Source: Selenomonas ruminantium subsp. ruminantium ATCC 12561 (lineage in GTDB: Bacteria; Bacillota; Negativicutes; Selenomonadales; Selenomonadaceae). Taken from it: 64,000 bases of DNA. The notes beneath the pieces were generated by a model. The model was not told where the DNA came from. It worked only from the letters and a program-made list of their open reading frames with translations, and made no database searches. The stretch's first letter is position 1; every line of letters starts with the position of its first letter. Both the position numbers and the translations under genes were made by a program. Of this stretch, positions 25,674 through 34,443 are shown one piece after another. The stretch lies in contig NZ_AUJE01000015.1 of NCBI RefSeq assembly GCF_000424065.1, forward strand, positions 1-64,000. Reading direction: 5' to 3'.

Positions 25674-27395
25674 TTATTCAGTTTCATCATCACTATAGAG
25701 GTTCTTGAACCAGTGCATATTGGTCTTCGGTTCCCGGCAAACCCGGTTACGCCCCGTCCGTTTAGCCATATAGAGTGCCTCATCTACCCGTTTCAGCAGT
25801 TGTGCCTCGGTATCTTCTGCTCCATGCCAGGAAGCCACGCCCAGGCTGCTGGTAATATGAATATTCCCCTCATGCAGTGGCGTATCTTCCACCTTGGAAC
25901 GCAGCCGTTCGGCAATCATCATGGCCTCATCTCCGGTGCAATGATGGAAAAGAATGATAAACTCCTCCCCGCCCCAACGCACAAATACATCTTTTTTCTT
26001 GATATTTTTCCGGACGGTTTCCGCAAAACCGGCCAGTACCACATCCCCCACCTCATGCCCATAGTTATCGTTAATCCGTTTGAAAAAATCGATATCCATC
26101 ATGATGAGGGAAAAGGGTTCTTCCTCGTTTTTATGCTGCAAGATTTCTGCTGCCAGCACCACTTCCAGCTTATTGCGATTGTAGCATTTGGTCAGATTAT
26201 CCGTTGTCGCTTTTTCGATAGCCTGCGTAACTTCCTGCTTGAGCCCCTCCTCCCGGGTCATCAGCATGCGTTCCCGCTTTATCTGATGGCGCACGATAAA
26301 GGCTGCAAACACGCACAGGGATAAGGTTGTGTACGGCAGCACATAGCCATCCAGCACATACCAGTGCTGATACATGGATATGCCGTCAATCGTGCCGGCA
26401 CCCGCCATAAACAACAGCGGCACAGACACTGCCTTGGCGTACATATTGCCATAGCGCACAGAACGAATGATTGCATATAACGCCACCAGTTCCAGCACAG
26501 GCAGCAGGATATAAAATGCAGCCAGCCCCCTGCTCATGCCATTAAAGCCCAGCAGTTCCGCAGCCAATACCCCAATCAGCAGCAGCGCATAAGCCAATAC
26601 TGTCCAGCGCACCAGCCGTTTGCCCTTCCTGTCCACCACCTGAAAAATGACGATATTGGCCAAAAGCGGCAATAAATATTCCGATAATTGCATAAGGAAC
26701 CGCCATAAAACAGGTGCATCGAGCAAATATTGCCTGGAATTGGCCGCACAGACCAGCCAGACCAAAAATGCCGTCATAAAGGCAATAAAGGATTTGTAAA
26801 GCCGTTTAGGCGCTGCAGGGCCGCCGGCATAGATCAAAATCAGTACCAACAAAAATCCTGTCAGGGGGATGTTCATCAAATACGGTATATCCTGCCGAAA
26901 AAGACGCAGCACCTGGTCTACATCACTGTCCAGCCATATCTTGCCAAAATATCCCCGGCTTTGGTCTGCCGGCGAATAGGCGTGAATCCGCAATTCCCTG
27001 CCAGCACTTTCAGCCGGCAATGCAACGATATGCCAGCGCTGTCCATAAGCCATAAAAGCCGGCCGCAGTTCGCCATACTTATAGATGCATTCGTTCTCCA
27101 GCCAGATTTCAAAAGCCTGATCATGAACCTGCAGGAGCAATGAGGCATCGCGAGGCAAAACGTCCGGCAAAGTGGTTTTCAGCCAGACTTTGCCCTCACG
27201 ACTATCCAATGGCGGCGTATGGGGAAAATCAAACGGGTACCACTCTGCACCTTCCTCGGCCTGCCAATACCATTGACCTTCCAGTTCAGCGGCCAGAGCG
27301 CTGGCCGGCACCAGCCATAAAAATAATAGCAAAAAGAGAGGGAACAGCCCACGCAAAGCAACAGCCGTATACCATTCTGCTGATTTAACCTGCAA
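25674..27395 (-). CDS. Membrane diguanylate cyclase 3 of 3 (7TM-type sensor plus GGDEF)
   Basis: About 573 residues, third of three tandem paralogues. Signal anchor (ALRGLFPLFLLLFLWLVPAS), sensor domain, about seven membrane helices, then a GGDEF domain with RWGGEEFIIL and MMDIDFFKRINDNYGHE. The inhibitory site position is KKKD, with Lys for the key Arg. The start is TTG at 27395, preceded by GAGGGGGG; a TTG seven codons upstream lies before that site. It ends about 100 bases before cyclase 2. Confidence 0.87.
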   Translation of the reverse strand: MQVKSAEWYTAVALRGLFPLFLLLFLWLVPASALAAELEGQWYWQAEEGAEWYPFDFPHTPPLDSREGKVWLKTTLPDVLPRDASLLLQVHDQAFEIWLENECIYKYGELRPAFMAYGQRWHIVALPAESAGRELRIHAYSPADQSRGYFGKIWLDSDVDQVLRLFRQDIPYLMNIPLTGFLLVLILIYAGGPAAPKRLYKSFIAFMTAFLVWLVCAANSRQYLLDAPVLWRFLMQLSEYLLPLLANIVIFQVVDRKGKRLVRWTVLAYALLLIGVLAAELLGFNGMSRGLAAFYILLPVLELVALYAIIRSVRYGNMYAKAVSVPLLFMAGAGTIDGISMYQHWYVLDGYVLPYTTLSLCVFAAFIVRHQIKRERMLMTREEGLKQEVTQAIEKATTDNLTKCYNRNKLEVVLAAEILQHKNEEEPFSLIMMDIDFFKRINDNYGHEVGDVVLAGFAETVRKNIKKKDVFVRWGGEEFIILFHHCTGDEAMMIAERLRSKVEDTPLHEGNIHITSSLGVASWHGAEDTEAQLLKRVDEALYMAKRTGRNRVCREPKTNMHWFKNLYSDDETE

Positions 27396-27414
27396 GCGTA
27401 TCCCCCCTCTTGTC

Positions 27415-27448
27415 AAAAAGCTCCACCGGAAAACCGATAGAGCTTTAT
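27415..27448 (-). terminator. Terminator of pfkA
   Basis: On the minus strand AAAGCTC and GAGCTTT, with an inner CGG/CCG pairing, are followed by a run of five T residues 25 bases after the pfkA stop. Confidence 0.7.
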
Positions 27449-27471
27449 TATTTTACTGTATATGTTTCCGC

Positions 27472-28437
27472 TTAAGCCAGCACGCGGGCGAGTCTGACCA
27501 ATTCCGGATTCAGCGTCTTAGTGTTGTTTACCGCGTCAAAGAGATTTACGCCGACAACCTTGCCTTCGTTGAAGCCAAAGACCACATTGGTCGCACCGGA
27601 GATGATGGCCAGTGCTGCCTTTTCGCCCAGCATCGAAGCCTTGATACGGTCCTCAATGGTCGGGGAACCACCGCGCTGAATATGACCGAGTACGGATACA
27701 CGGGTATCAATACCCGTCTTATCCTCAACCAGTTTGCCCAGACCAACAGCCGAACCAGCACCTTCTGCTACTACGATAATGCTGTAACGCTTACCAGCAT
27801 CATACATGGCCTTGAGCTCATGGCAGATTTCATCGAGGTCATATTTCACTTCCGGTACGAGAACGTATTCTGCACCACCGGCAATACCGGCCATCATCGC
27901 GAGCCAGCCGGAGTTGCGGCCCATAACTTCTACGAGCATGATGCGGCGATGGGCTGACGCCGTATCGCGCAGCTTGTTGATGGCATCCACGATGGTGTTG
28001 GCAGCCGTATCACAGCCGATGGTGTAATCCATGCCCCATACATCGTTATCAATCGTGCCCGGCAGACCTACGATAGGCATACCCGTTTCCTTGGACAGGA
28101 GAGAGCCGCCAGTCAGGGAACCGTCACCGCCGATGATGACCAGACCCTCAATGCCCCGCTTCACCAGATTGTCAAAGCCCTTCTTACGGCCTTCAGGCGT
28201 TTTGAACTCCATGCTGCGAGCCGTTCCCAGGAAAGTACCGCCGCGCTGAATCATATCCGCCACGCTGCGGCTGGTGAGTTCTACGATATTGTCATCAATC
28301 ATACCGGCGTAACCATCATAGATACCATAGACCTTCACCCCTTCATGCAGGGCAGTGCGGACTACGGCGCGGGCAGCCGCATTCATCCCCGGGCTGTCGC
28401 CGCCAGAGGTCATTACGGCAATTGCTTTTTTAATCAT
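27472..28437 (-). CDS. pfkA: ATP-dependent 6-phosphofructokinase
   Basis: Phosphorylates fructose 6-phosphate in glycolysis. 321 residues, normal for bacterial PfkA. Visible motifs are the ATP site TSGGDSPGMNAAARAVVRTA, GGDGSLTGG, the catalytic PGTIDNDVWGMDYTIGCDTA and EVMGRNSGWLA. It is alone between the cyclase genes and the PTS operon, with its own terminator. Confidence 0.96.
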   Translation of the reverse strand: MIKKAIAVMTSGGDSPGMNAAARAVVRTALHEGVKVYGIYDGYAGMIDDNIVELTSRSVADMIQRGGTFLGTARSMEFKTPEGRKKGFDNLVKRGIEGLVIIGGDGSLTGGSLLSKETGMPIVGLPGTIDNDVWGMDYTIGCDTAANTIVDAINKLRDTASAHRRIMLVEVMGRNSGWLAMMAGIAGGAEYVLVPEVKYDLDEICHELKAMYDAGKRYSIIVVAEGAGSAVGLGKLVEDKTGIDTRVSVLGHIQRGGSPTIEDRIKASMLGEKAALAIISGATNVVFGFNEGKVVGVNLFDAVNNTKTLNPELVRLARVLA

Positions 28438-28563
28438 GCAAACATCTCTCCTATATAGAAATCCATAACTAACACTATCAATCTATAGCATACCTGCCTA
28501 TTATTTTACGCAAGTATCCTGTAAATGTAAAGTATTTACACGCAATTTGTTCGGAAAATATTA

Positions 28564-28589
28564 AAGCCTTCCCCAAGCGGGGAAGGCTT
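28564..28589 (-). terminator. Terminator of the mannose-family PTS operon
   Basis: AAGCCTTCCCC and GGGGAAGGCTT form a perfect 11-base stem with a 4-base loop, 15 bases after the IID stop on the minus strand, followed by an AT-rich stretch. Confidence 0.8.
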
Positions 28590-28603
28590 CGTATTTCAGG
28601 AAA

Positions 28604-29428
28604 TTATTTCACACTCATGATGCCCAGAGCATAGCAAACGATACCGAGAGCAAAGAGACCGAAGATAATCCAGATTGCGTTGACCTTGCGGCGCAGCAGA
28701 GCCATGCAGGCAAAGGTCATGAGCAGAGGTACAAGACCCGGCATAAGCTGGTCGAGGATACCCTGAACCGTCGTTACCACATGTTCGCCTTTGGCATTGG
28801 TAATTTCCGAAACGACTACCGGAATGTTGACCGAAGTCCATTTGTTAACGAGCGCACCCATGACGAACAGACCGAGAATGGAAGCACCTTCCGTAATCTT
28901 CTGGAGCTTGTTGCCAGCGATATCCTGTACGATGTCCGTACCTTTTGCATAACCGTACTTAATGCCGTACCAACGAACACCAATACGGATGAGGTTAAAG
29001 AGAACGAAGAACAGGATAGGACCGATGATGCTGCCGGTCAGTGCGAAGGAAGCACCGAGAGCAGCGGTAATCGGACGGAGCGTACCCCAGAAAATCGGGT
29101 CGCCGACACCAGCCAGAGGGCCCATCATACCAACTTTGATACCGTTGATAACACCGTCGGGAATGTCTGCACCATTAGCCTTCTTTTCCTCGAGAGCGGC
29201 CGTGATACCGATAATCGGAGCAGTTACGAACGGCTGCGTGTTATAGAATTCCAGATGACGTTTGATTGCCTTTTTGAGTTCTTCACCTTCATAAAGGCGG
29301 CGCAGAATGGGAACCATGCCGAAGCAGTAGCCCAGGCCCTGCATACGTTCCATGTTCCAGGAAGCCTGCAGGAAATTAGAACGGACGAAAGTCCAGAAAA
29401 AGTCGCTAGAAGTAATCTTCTTTTCCAT
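28604..29428 (-). CDS. PTS mannose/fructose/sorbose family IID component
   Basis: Membrane component that, with IIC, forms the sugar channel. 274 residues; family features are the N-terminal FVRSNFLQASWNMERMQGLG stretch and MMGPLAGVGDP. The C-terminus has several membrane helices. Last gene of the IIA-IIB-IIC-IID operon. Substrate could be mannose, glucose, fructose or a related sugar. Confidence 0.93.
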   Translation of the reverse strand: MEKKITSSDFFWTFVRSNFLQASWNMERMQGLGYCFGMVPILRRLYEGEELKKAIKRHLEFYNTQPFVTAPIIGITAALEEKKANGADIPDGVINGIKVGMMGPLAGVGDPIFWGTLRPITAALGASFALTGSIIGPILFFVLFNLIRIGVRWYGIKYGYAKGTDIVQDIAGNKLQKITEGASILGLFVMGALVNKWTSVNIPVVVSEITNAKGEHVVTTVQGILDQLMPGLVPLLMTFACMALLRRKVNAIWIIFGLFALGIVCYALGIMSVK

Positions 29429-29464
29429 TATATTATCCTCCTCTAGTTGCTGATTAACACGAGA

Positions 29465-30265
29465 TTAGTCCAGTTCGTCATCAAGGTCACTGGAGCTTGC
29501 AGCAGCGGCAGCAGCCGGAGCAGCAGCAACTTCCTGATACTTCGGGTTAAGCTGAATGTAAACCACAGCGCAAACGAGACCGATAACGCCCAGAGCAACC
29601 AGGTTGAAATCCGTGAAAGCAGCTACAACGAAACCGAGGAAGAAGAACGGCATGAGATACTGTGCGCCCATCATGTTGATAACCATTGCATAACCAACAA
29701 CTACGATGAAACCGCCGGCAACCTGCAAACCACCGGAAATAACAGGCGGAATAGCATTGAGCATATCCTGTACAGCGCCCGTACCAACCGTCATAGCAAC
29801 GAGCAGTGCGGGGATACCAACGCGCAGACCCTGCAGAATGAGTGCACCATAGTTACAGAGGTCAATACCGAAGAGGTTGCCTTCTTCAGCATAATCATCA
29901 GCTTTGTGCTGGAATACTACGGAAATCGTCTTACAAATGATAGCCAGAACCTGACCAGCAGCTGCCAGCGGCATTGCGATAGCAATACCCGTTGCCACAT
30001 CCTGATGGCTGGCAACAACGAGAATCGTGGAAATTACGGAAGCAAGAGCAGCATCCGGAGCGATAGCTGCACCGATGTTCATCCAGCCCAGAGCCATCAT
30101 TTCCAAAGTACCGCCAATGATAATACCAGTGGTCATATCGCCTAAGATAAGTCCAGTAACGGTGCACGCAATCAGGGGACGATGCGTCTGAAATTCATCG
30201 AGGCAGGAGCCCATACCCGCAATCGTGGCGAAGATAAAGATTAGCAAAACTTGCATAGTGCCCAT
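29465..30265 (-). CDS. PTS mannose/fructose/sorbose family IIC component
   Basis: Membrane channel component, 266 residues with about eight helices. It begins with the typical IIC sequence and has GMGSCLDEFQTHRPLIACTV and GGTLEMMALGWMNIGAAIAP, the latter a family hallmark. The C-terminal tail is Ala-rich and acidic. It ends 37 bases before the IID gene. Confidence 0.93.
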   Translation of the reverse strand: MGTMQVLLIFIFATIAGMGSCLDEFQTHRPLIACTVTGLILGDMTTGIIIGGTLEMMALGWMNIGAAIAPDAALASVISTILVVASHQDVATGIAIAMPLAAAGQVLAIICKTISVVFQHKADDYAEEGNLFGIDLCNYGALILQGLRVGIPALLVAMTVGTGAVQDMLNAIPPVISGGLQVAGGFIVVVGYAMVINMMGAQYLMPFFFLGFVVAAFTDFNLVALGVIGLVCAVVYIQLNPKYQEVAAAPAAAAAASSSDLDDELD

Positions 30266-30345
30266 TATATATTCCCTCCATTATGAAAATCCTGCGGTGG
30301 CGAGCTGTCATACACCCCAGCCCGCCGTCGCAAAAATACGGCCAA

Positions 30346-30822
30346 TTATTTAAGGACATCCATCAGCATAACTTTCTTATCCGTATCAACTTTGCGGATT
30401 TCCAGTTCAATGCCTTTTTCATTCAGTTTCTTGAAGGATTCGATATCCTGGTCGTCTACGGAAACAGCACCGGTAATCTGATGCTTGCCTTCATGGAAGC
30501 TCATGCCGCCGATATTGACACTCTTGATATCCACGCCATGTTCTACCATGTAGAGCACGCTGGTCGGATTCGTGAACAGGAGCAGGCATTTTTCATTTTC
30601 GTATTTCGGGTTGTTGTATACGCGAACAGCCTTTTCGAGGTCAACAACGTGGGATTTGATGCCAGCCGGAGCAACCTGCTTCAGGAGCGTTGCACGGATC
30701 GTGTCTTTTGCGACTTCATCATCGCAGACGATGATGCGGGTGCAACCCGTAACCTTGGACCAAACAGTAGCTACCTGACCATGGATAAGACGGTCATCAA
30801 TTCTTGCAAGTACGATATTCAT
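30346..30822 (-). CDS. PTS mannose/fructose/sorbose family IIB component
   Basis: Cytoplasmic phosphotransfer protein of 158 residues. The phosphorylated His is residue 14 in ARIDDRLIHGQVATVW. It takes phosphate from IIA and passes it to the incoming sugar. Its start overlaps the IIA stop by one base, so the two separate proteins are translationally coupled. In E. coli ManX these domains are fused; here they are split. Confidence 0.94.
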   Translation of the reverse strand: MNIVLARIDDRLIHGQVATVWSKVTGCTRIIVCDDEVAKDTIRATLLKQVAPAGIKSHVVDLEKAVRVYNNPKYENEKCLLLFTNPTSVLYMVEHGVDIKSVNIGGMSFHEGKHQITGAVSVDDQDIESFKKLNEKGIELEIRKVDTDKKVMLMDVLK

Positions 30823-31253
30823 TATAAATCCTCCTCCTCATCATCGGCAATCTGGCTGGCATGGAATGTCTGCAAACCACTCTTGCCTGCTTCTACAGCA
30901 CGCTCCATCAGAGCCTTGATATCCGAACCATCATCAGCCAGCTGAGCGCTGCACATCTCAATGAGCATGGGCAGGTTCACGCCGGTCACGATGCCATATT
31001 TCTCATTGCTAATCACCAGACGGCAAGCTGCATTGTAGGGGCTGCCACCGAACAGGTCATTCAGGAAGAGCACGCCATCCTCACAATCCAGATCCTTGAT
31101 GGCCGCTTCATACTTGGCCACCACATCATCCGGTCCTTCACCAGGAACCAGTGTAACCGCAGCTACATTTTTCTGCTCACCGCAGATCATTTCGCAAGAA
31201 CGAACCAGTTCTTCAGCGAAGATACCGTGCGTACCAACAACAATACCAAACAT
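30822..31253 (-). CDS. PTS mannose/fructose/sorbose family IIA component
   Basis: Cytoplasmic phosphotransfer protein of 143 residues. The active His is residue 9 in VVGTHG; the LFLNDLFGGSPYNAA stretch is typical of the ManX IIA domain. The tail is acidic (DDEEEDL). First gene of the operon, preceded by AGGAGG and, about 90 bases upstream, by a sigma-54 promoter. Confidence 0.94.
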   Translation of the reverse strand: MFGIVVGTHGIFAEELVRSCEMICGEQKNVAAVTLVPGEGPDDVVAKYEAAIKDLDCEDGVLFLNDLFGGSPYNAACRLVISNEKYGIVTGVNLPMLIEMCSAQLADDGSDIKALMERAVEAGKSGLQTFHASQIADDEEEDL

Positions 31254-31343
31254 TCTCTCTACCTCCTAAAAATTTCCCCAAAATTAACATTTATGGTTGA
31301 ATTTGAACGTTTTTGGCTTTTTTTGCCTTACGCCCCTATATAA

Positions 31344-31360
31344 TGCAAGAAGCATGCCAA
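31344..31360 (-). promoter_or_regulatory. Sigma-54 promoter of the PTS operon
   Basis: On the minus strand TTGGCATGCTTCTTGCA matches the -24/-12 consensus (TGGCAYG, four bases, TTGCA). Transcription would start near 31333, about 80 bases before the IIA start. It agrees with the LevR-type activator encoded just upstream. Confidence 0.88.
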
Positions 31361-31373
31361 CTTTGTGTATCAA

Positions 31374-31397
31374 AAACGAAATTTTATCTTTTCGTTT
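31374..31397. promoter_or_regulatory. Candidate upstream activator site
   Basis: AAACGAAA and TTTCGTTT form an 8-base dyad with an 8-base centre, 14 to 37 bases upstream of the sigma-54 -24 box. Low sequence complexity makes it uncertain. Confidence 0.35.
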
Positions 31398-31445
31398 GTT
31401 TCACCCGTGTTTTTCACTTATTTTTCATAAAAGTTTTTGCTTTAT

Positions 31446-31495
31446 GATACTATAAGTATTATTTTGATACACTTCAATACACTTTCCGATACTCT
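31446..31495. promoter_or_regulatory. GATAC repeats upstream of the PTS promoter
   Basis: GATAC occurs at 31446-31450, 31466-31470 and, as GATACTCT, at 31488-31495. They lie about 110-160 bases upstream of the expected transcription start, the usual distance for enhancers of sigma-54 activators. The same GATACTCT forms a dyad at the levR start (34394-34425). Confidence 0.45.
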
Positions 31496-31529
31496 ATTAT
31501 ACAAAATGACCTCCATCACGATAAAAAAA

Positions 31530-31563
31530 ATACACTATGACAAATGTCATTGTCATAGTGTAT
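31530..31563 (-). terminator. Terminator of levR
   Basis: ATACACTATGACA and TGTCATAGTGTAT form a 13-base stem followed on the minus strand by a long T-run, 9 bases after the levR stop. Confidence 0.88.
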
Positions 31564-31571
31564 GAACTGTA

Positions 31572-34376
31572 TCACAGCATATTCGCCATAAAATAATATT
31601 CATCTTCGTCAAAACGTAATTTTAAAGTTTCGTCAAAGATTTGTGCGGCTTTTTTCAAAGCCATCAGTTTCTTTTTATCGACCAGCGACTTATCTTCCTT
31701 GTAGACGAGCGGACTGCGGGTTACTACCCGCTCCAAAGCACAGCCGCAGTGTACCAACAGCCGCACCCGCAAAGGATTGGAAAGTTTTAACTGCAAGTCC
31801 TTTTCCAGCGACTTATCAAATTCCAACAGTACGCTCATAATCTTGGCGGGATTTAAATAGGTAAGAAAACGCTGCAAAGACTCCTCACAAAGACGCTGGA
31901 CAACCATATTGCCCTTGCCTTCTCCTTGTGGAATCCGCGACTCAAGAGCCGATTCACTGTTAAAGACCAATTCCGTCAGCAGGCGCTCCCCTTCTCCGTC
32001 GATGAGTTGTTCCAAGGGAATAAACGGCACATTCATGGCCGGCTTCTTCATGCCTACCGCTGCTACTATGCGGTATTCCTTGGCAATTTCTGCCAGCCGG
32101 TCATCCAGATGCAGTACGCCTACGGGAATGACTTCGATTATCCGCCCGGCATGGCGCAATACGTCCTCGACCAAAGCTTTTATCTTCATGGCAGCACCAT
32201 GCCCGGACGAGCATATCGTCACAATCGCTTCCTGTGTATTAACAGGACCTTCATGTGTATCAACCGCCTCATAGCCTTTGAAGTTCAGCAGCGATTCATA
32301 GATACTCTCCAAATCCATCCCGGCAATATCCACCTTGCGCATAGCTTCGAGTATCAACGGTGTCGAAACCATATCCAATGTGCGCACAGGAATCTTCAGC
32401 CGCTCAGCCAAAAGCGCACCGATATTACATAACGAGCCCATATCTGCTAAGATAAGAACCCCCTTCTGGCACTCCATCCCCTTGAGCATGGCCGCCGTTT
32501 GCTCCAACACTTCCTGCGGATTGACCTCCAGCGGCATATCAATGGCAATGATATTGGTATCCGTAGAGCTGAACAGCCTTTTCGCCACCTCCACCATGGA
32601 ACTGGCCGTGTTCTTGCCATGCGTAGCCACCAGAATGATAATTTTCTCTTCCAGTTCATCATCTTCAGCCGACTCCAATAGCAGAGCAATATACTCAATT
32701 TCCGCACGGGGCACCGTCACATGATAGTGCTGTTCAATCAGCACGCCGATTTCTTCTGCCATCCGCATATAGTCAGAGTCCTGAGGAATAGCCCCCTCGA
32801 TTTCCGTATAAGGAATGGCTTCATGCGCCTTGACCCGCTTCAAAAAAGCCGACAGATGCAGGCTGAACGCATAGAGGAACCGGTCACGATAGCTGCGATT
32901 CAATCGTTTCTGCACATAAAGGGAAATCTGCTCAGAAAAGTCGACCAAAGCTTCATCGACGATTTTCAAGAGCCGCTCCCGGGTGGTCATATTGACCGAA
33001 TGCTTCTTATTATATAGGTCTTTGACATAAACATTTACGTCTGTAGCCACAATCTGTTTAATCAGGTCATCACTGATGCCCTCGCCTTTCAGCAAAGCCA
33101 CCTTATTTTCGACCACCTGATAGAGATTAAAGCCCTCGCGGCTGCCCTCATCATCAAGCTTGAACTTTCCTCCCGGAGGAGATACCAGCAAAGGTTCGCT
33201 GACATATTGGGTAAGTTCGGCAAGCGCCTGCCGGTTGGCCGATAACGTCAGCAAACCGTCCCGTACACCAGGCGGCAGCATCCGAAAATCCGCTTCGATA
33301 AAGCTGGGATTATCGATGCCATTCAAAAACGCCTGTGCGCAGAGCAATTTGATGTTGGATTTCAGCTGCCCCACGTTGCCGCTGCCAATACTGCCAATCA
33401 AGGCCTTCACCGCTTCCACGCTGATGCGTACCGGTTTTTTCACCCGCTGGGCTTCTTCCATAAACAACAGTTTCAGGATATCCAGCTTTTCCTCCAAGGT
33501 ACGCTCCGAAAGCGGCTTGATGGTGATGATGTTCGGGATACGCCGTACAAAGGTCTTGGTCAAAGCCGATTTCGGGTCTTCCGTTGTCGCGCCGATAATC
33601 AGCACTTTTGCCCTGCGGCTGCGGGTGGTTTCGCCCAAACGGTTAAACGTCCCCGTATCCATAAAATAGAAAATCATTTCCTGCCCTTCCGGCGGCAGGC
33701 GATGAATTTCATCGAGGAACAGGACGCCGCCATCGGCTTCTTCCACCAGGCCGGCTTTGGCACTGTCTGCCCCCGTAAAAGCGCCTTTGATATGGCCAAA
33801 CACATGGGAAATCAAGAGCTGCGGGTTGTTATAGTAATCCGCACAGTTAAACGTGATAAACGGCGCATCTTCGGCGAAACGGTGCATGGCCTTGCCATAA
33901 GCAAACATCATATGGGCAAAGAGCGTCTTGCCGACACCGGTCTGCCCGACTATCAAGGTATGCAGCCCATCCGGCGGATACAAAATCGCCGCTTTGCCCT
34001 GTTCCACCTGCCGTTTCAAGCTCTTGTCCGCACCAATCAGGCGGGCAAAGGGATTGGCCTCCTCCTCCGCATTGCGGACAAACAGACGCTTGCACTCCTC
34101 GACATCACGGAACTGCAATGGTCCCTGCCCCAATTCTGTCTCCAACAGCTCGGCCAGCGTTTCCCGGTCAAAATACCGCACCGGCCGCCCGGTAAATTTT
34201 ACAATCTTGTCCTGCCGATGCAGTTCGTTTAGTTCCTTGGACACATTATTGCGCAGGATATCCAGCTCATCAGCGATTTCCTGCGCATCAAAACCAATCT
34301 GACCGGATAATTTATTCCCCTTGAACGTCCCTGAACGTTCCTTTATATAGAGATAAATCCGCTCACTTCGTTTCAT
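31572..34376 (-). CDS. levR: LevR-type sigma-54 activator of the PTS operon
   Basis: About 934 residues. Order: N-terminal winged-helix DNA-binding head, AAA+ sigma-54 domain with Walker A GQTGVGKT and the sigma-54 contact loop GAFTGADSAKAG, a PRD, a PTS IIA-like domain (VATHGKNTASSMVEV), a IIB-like domain and a second PRD. These PTS-type domains let the PTS and HPr adjust its activity through His phosphorylation. The ATG at 34376 is chosen because GAAGGGG lies at a proper distance; the GTG three codons upstream is too close. It is adjacent to the PTS operon with a matching sigma-54 promoter. Confidence 0.93.
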   Translation of the reverse strand: MKRSERIYLYIKERSGTFKGNKLSGQIGFDAQEIADELDILRNNVSKELNELHRQDKIVKFTGRPVRYFDRETLAELLETELGQGPLQFRDVEECKRLFVRNAEEEANPFARLIGADKSLKRQVEQGKAAILYPPDGLHTLIVGQTGVGKTLFAHMMFAYGKAMHRFAEDAPFITFNCADYYNNPQLLISHVFGHIKGAFTGADSAKAGLVEEADGGVLFLDEIHRLPPEGQEMIFYFMDTGTFNRLGETTRSRRAKVLIIGATTEDPKSALTKTFVRRIPNIITIKPLSERTLEEKLDILKLLFMEEAQRVKKPVRISVEAVKALIGSIGSGNVGQLKSNIKLLCAQAFLNGIDNPSFIEADFRMLPPGVRDGLLTLSANRQALAELTQYVSEPLLVSPPGGKFKLDDEGSREGFNLYQVVENKVALLKGEGISDDLIKQIVATDVNVYVKDLYNKKHSVNMTTRERLLKIVDEALVDFSEQISLYVQKRLNRSYRDRFLYAFSLHLSAFLKRVKAHEAIPYTEIEGAIPQDSDYMRMAEEIGVLIEQHYHVTVPRAEIEYIALLLESAEDDELEEKIIILVATHGKNTASSMVEVAKRLFSSTDTNIIAIDMPLEVNPQEVLEQTAAMLKGMECQKGVLILADMGSLCNIGALLAERLKIPVRTLDMVSTPLILEAMRKVDIAGMDLESIYESLLNFKGYEAVDTHEGPVNTQEAIVTICSSGHGAAMKIKALVEDVLRHAGRIIEVIPVGVLHLDDRLAEIAKEYRIVAAVGMKKPAMNVPFIPLEQLIDGEGERLLTELVFNSESALESRIPQGEGKGNMVVQRLCEESLQRFLTYLNPAKIMSVLLEFDKSLEKDLQLKLSNPLRVRLLVHCGCALERVVTRSPLVYKEDKSLVDKKKLMALKKAAQIFDETLKLRFDEDEYYFMANML

Positions 34377-34393
34377 CTGTATCACACCCCTTC

Positions 34394-34425
34394 GATACTC
34401 TTTTTAAATCATATAACAGAGTATC
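34394..34425. promoter_or_regulatory. GATACTCT dyad at the levR start
   Basis: GATACTCT (34394-34401) and AGAGTATC (34418-34425) are inverted copies flanking the presumed levR promoter region. The same octamer occurs upstream of the PTS promoter. Possible operator, perhaps for LevR itself. Confidence 0.45.
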
Positions 34426-34443
34426 AAATAAGGCAAGCTGTGA

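Noticed and set aside
28604-31253. PTS as the uptake system for the GH1 enzyme
   Set aside because: The GH1 gene ends an operon that has its own GPH symporter and AraC-type regulator; a PTS substrate would need a 6-phospho-glycosidase.
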